From: Spirochaetales bacterium | GTDB taxonomy: Bacteria > Spirochaetota > Spirochaetia > DSM-27196 > SKKC01 | NCBI GenBank assembly: GCA_007121695.1 | Contig: SKKC01000444.1 | Coordinates: forward strand, 1-7,213 | Direction: 5' to 3' | Length of the DNA stretch: 7,213 bases | Shown here: positions 5,699 through 7,213 of the stretch, piece after piece | Position numbering within the stretch: the stretch's first letter is position 1 | Layout: each line of letters begins with the position of its first letter | The notes under the pieces: generated by a model | Told to the model about the DNA's origin: nothing | Database searches by the model: none | What the model saw: only the letters and a program-made list of their open reading frames with translations | Made by a program: the position numbers and the translations under genes

Positions 5699-7147
5699 CG
5701 CAGTATCGACCGAAGGAAGTTCCTTGGACAGGTAAAAATACTCGAGAATTCCTGCGCGCATACTCTCGAACACCAGCGGATACACGACGTTAAAGAAGTA
5801 CGCGCGCTGTATCGCGATTCGCTTGGTTCTCGCGTACTGCTGTTCGATCGCCTTGCGGCACTGCTGTATGTACTGCTCGTAGGTCGAGAACGAGGCGTCT
5901 ATGGAAAGCTGCTGGTCAGGATCTTTCAGGGCATCCTGATACTCCCCGAGCTTGTGAAAGATTTCCACGAGACTGAACGCCGAGTTCAGCTCACGGTCGA
6001 GTTCCTCGGACGAGAAGCCACGTCGCACGACTTTCGCATAGGTCGATGGGAATATCGCCCGTATCATTGGCGCTTTTCTGAGACCCACGCCGATTCGGAC
6101 CAGCGCGTTTTCTACCGCGTCTACAACGTACTGGTTTCCGCGGTAATACTTCAGTAGCTCGAGGATGCGATCTGCGCCCTGTTCTCCGTTCAACAGAAGC
6201 ACGCTAACCTGATCGGCGATCGTCTCCGGCAGATCGGGGTGCACCTGGACGCTAATGGTCTTGAATGCCACATTCTTCTTTTCACGTATGGTTACGGCCT
6301 GTTCCCGGAAAAGCTCGTTCGGCTGAATTCGTTTATACGCGCTGTTCAGGTCGTCTGCTTCCTTGCGGAAGCGCTTCAGGTACTCTTCGACGATCCCGGT
6401 TTGCTCGAGCGTCTCGAACATTTCGAGGGACATACGAAAGCCACCGATCGGAGCCGTCGTTTCCATTCGTTTCGCCGTAATGACTGGCTCACCGACGACG
6501 TCCCACTGGCGTGCCCCGGCAGGACCGAAGTTTCCTACCGTTACCGTGCCAATGTGCGCACCAATGCGGATGCGTATCTGAAAAAACGCTTTCAGGCTTT
6601 CGGATATTCCCATATCGCCGCGCATGCGTTCCATAATATCGAATGCACGCTGCAGCATCTCTCCGTCCTGTTCCGTGCGATGCTCTTCGAGAAAGCGGTC
6701 GTCGGCACGATTGAAAAGCAGACACACCCGCTGCATTTCGACGCAGGAGTAAAAGAGGCGCGCCGCTATGGAGTACACAGCCTCGTCTTCGCTCATGTTT
6801 CGCACCGATGCATCGACAAGTCCGCCGTAGTGGAACATGAGACTGTCGCCTTCGATTTTGTTCAGATACCCGCCGTACCGTCGAAGTACCGCATTAAAGG
6901 CCGCATACAGTCCGTTGAGAAGGGCCTGATTCTCGTCCGGACTGAGAAAGCGTGACAGATAGGAGTAATCGGCTATGTCGATGAAGCCGATACCGACCGT
7001 CTGCACGACCGATCGACTGGGAATCTCGCCGTTTTCGAAAATAGCTTCAACGAGTTGCCGGGGCAGATAGTATTCCTCTATCTGACGCCGCAGCTCCTGC
7101 TCCGAGATGCTCGTCGTTTCTGTCGGGATTCCGTCTGTTGCATCCAT
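5696..7147 (-). CDS. Class III adenylate/guanylate cyclase-domain protein with long helical C-terminus
   Basis: This 483-residue protein starts at ATG 7147 behind a good ribosome binding site. A class III nucleotidyl cyclase domain spans about residues 45-235. Seen: first metal aspartate Asp57 in GFIDIADYS; KIEGDSLMFHYG with Lys97 (adenine-selecting position) and second metal aspartate Asp101; RIRIGAHIGTVTVGNFG (192-208); and QWDVVGEPVITAKRME (214-229) with Asp216, the partner of Lys97 in adenylyl cyclases, and Arg227. The transition-state Asn of the usual NxxxR is Ile223. Between Asp101 and RIG lie about 90 residues, roughly 40 more than usual, forming a charged helical insert (about 140-186). 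Residues 240-483 look helical and match no domain I recognise; the short N-terminus has no membrane segment, so the protein is probably cytosolic. It is likely the first gene of an operon with the SDR and J-protein. It may make cAMP, or be a degenerate nucleotide-binding signalling protein. Confidence 0.9.
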   Translation of the reverse strand: MDATDGIPTETTSISEQELRRQIEEYYLPRQLVEAIFENGEIPSRSVVQTVGIGFIDIADYSYLSRFLSPDENQALLNGLYAAFNAVLRRYGGYLNKIEGDSLMFHYGGLVDASVRNMSEDEAVYSIAARLFYSCVEMQRVCLLFNRADDRFLEEHRTEQDGEMLQRAFDIMERMRGDMGISESLKAFFQIRIRIGAHIGTVTVGNFGPAGARQWDVVGEPVITAKRMETTAPIGGFRMSLEMFETLEQTGIVEEYLKRFRKEADDLNSAYKRIQPNELFREQAVTIREKKNVAFKTISVQVHPDLPETIADQVSVLLLNGEQGADRILELLKYYRGNQYVVDAVENALVRIGVGLRKAPMIRAIFPSTYAKVVRRGFSSEELDRELNSAFSLVEIFHKLGEYQDALKDPDQQLSIDASFSTYEQYIQQCRKAIEQQYARTKRIAIQRAYFFNVVYPLVFESMRAGILEYFYLSKELPSVDTA

Positions 7148-7152
7148 CTGAA

Positions 7153-7158
7153 CACCTT
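7153..7158 (-). promoter_or_regulatory. Ribosome binding site of the cyclase gene
   Basis: On the minus strand AAGGTG stands five bases upstream of ATG 7147. It is the best Shine-Dalgarno match in the window and fixes the cyclase start. Confidence 0.7.
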
Positions 7159-7191
7159 GACTTTTTGTACTGATAAAACGATATGTTTCCT

Positions 7192-7206
7192 TACTACAGC
7201 GTAGTA
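7192..7206. repeat. Perfect inverted repeat TACTAC-AGC-GTAGTA
   Basis: Two perfect six-base arms separated by three bases lie 45-59 bases upstream of the cyclase start, where a promoter or operator is expected. The symmetry would suit a dimeric DNA-binding regulator; the arms are too short and too A/T-rich, with no following T-tract on the minus strand, for a convincing terminator. A chance origin cannot be excluded with a single copy. Confidence 0.4.
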
Positions 7207-7213
7207 CCTGGAA

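Larger units (their letters stand above)
7148..7213 (-). promoter_or_regulatory. Upstream region of the cyclase operon
   Basis: The 66 bases before the cyclase ATG are noticeably more A/T-rich than the genes and should contain the operon promoter unless a further gene lies just beyond the edge. On the minus strand, AAACATATCGTTTTATCAG offers several possible -10 sequences, but none pairs convincingly with a -35. The window ends here, so part of the promoter may be missing. Confidence 0.4.

Noticed and set aside
6239..6955. 238-codon plus-strand reading frame inside the cyclase gene
   Set aside because: Same antisense register as above; the opposite strand has full cyclase motifs.
1..7213. 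Mobile element, CRISPR array, tRNA or rRNA
   Set aside because: No transposase or integrase motifs, direct repeat arrays, cloverleaf or rRNA-like sequence was seen on either strand, and nearly all bases are accounted for by protein genes.

Overview
The window is a compact, gene-dense piece of a bacterial chromosome, moderately GC-rich. It carries six protein genes and almost no spare DNA. I see no tRNA, rRNA, CRISPR array, insertion sequence or phage gene. The organism is not certain. The cyclase at the right end has a WDVVG...AKRME stretch, and the first gene is an unfamiliar soluble protein; both remind me of free-living spirochaetes (Spirochaetales). That is an inference from memory of family flavour, not a proof.

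Layout from left to right. (1) Positions 1-1524, plus strand: the 3' part of a gene for an unrecognised, mostly helical protein ending in an Arg/Pro-rich tail; the reading frame runs off the left edge. (2) 1525-3081, minus strand: a CrtI/PYROXD2-like FAD-dependent oxidoreductase whose stop codon abuts that of gene 1. (3) 3082-3187: a 106-bp divergent intergenic region. (4) 3188-4339, plus strand: a two-dinucleotide-binding flavoprotein related to FMO/N-hydroxylase-type monooxygenases. (5) 4336-7147, minus strand: a probable three-gene operon transcribed right to left, namely a class III nucleotidyl cyclase-like protein, an SDR-fold protein with an altered active site, and a small protein with a C-terminal J-domain. 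The operon's upstream region (7148-7213) holds a good ribosome binding site and a perfect 6+3+6 inverted repeat.

How they may work together: the two flavoproteins share a divergent control region and might be co-regulated, but no substrate can be read from the sequence. The cyclase-SDR-J-protein set is tightly packed, with stop codons embedded in the next gene's ribosome-binding region, which suggests translational coupling. The cyclase keeps both metal-binding aspartates and the Lys/Asp pair typical of adenylyl cyclases but has Ile where the transition-state Asn normally sits. The SDR has Ile in place of the catalytic Tyr. Two successive genes with changed catalytic residues are the most noteworthy point here.

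I did not find a clear case for a wholly new defence, mobile or RNA-based system. The observations worth following are the altered active sites, the operon composition, the orphan first gene and the gapless convergent junctions.
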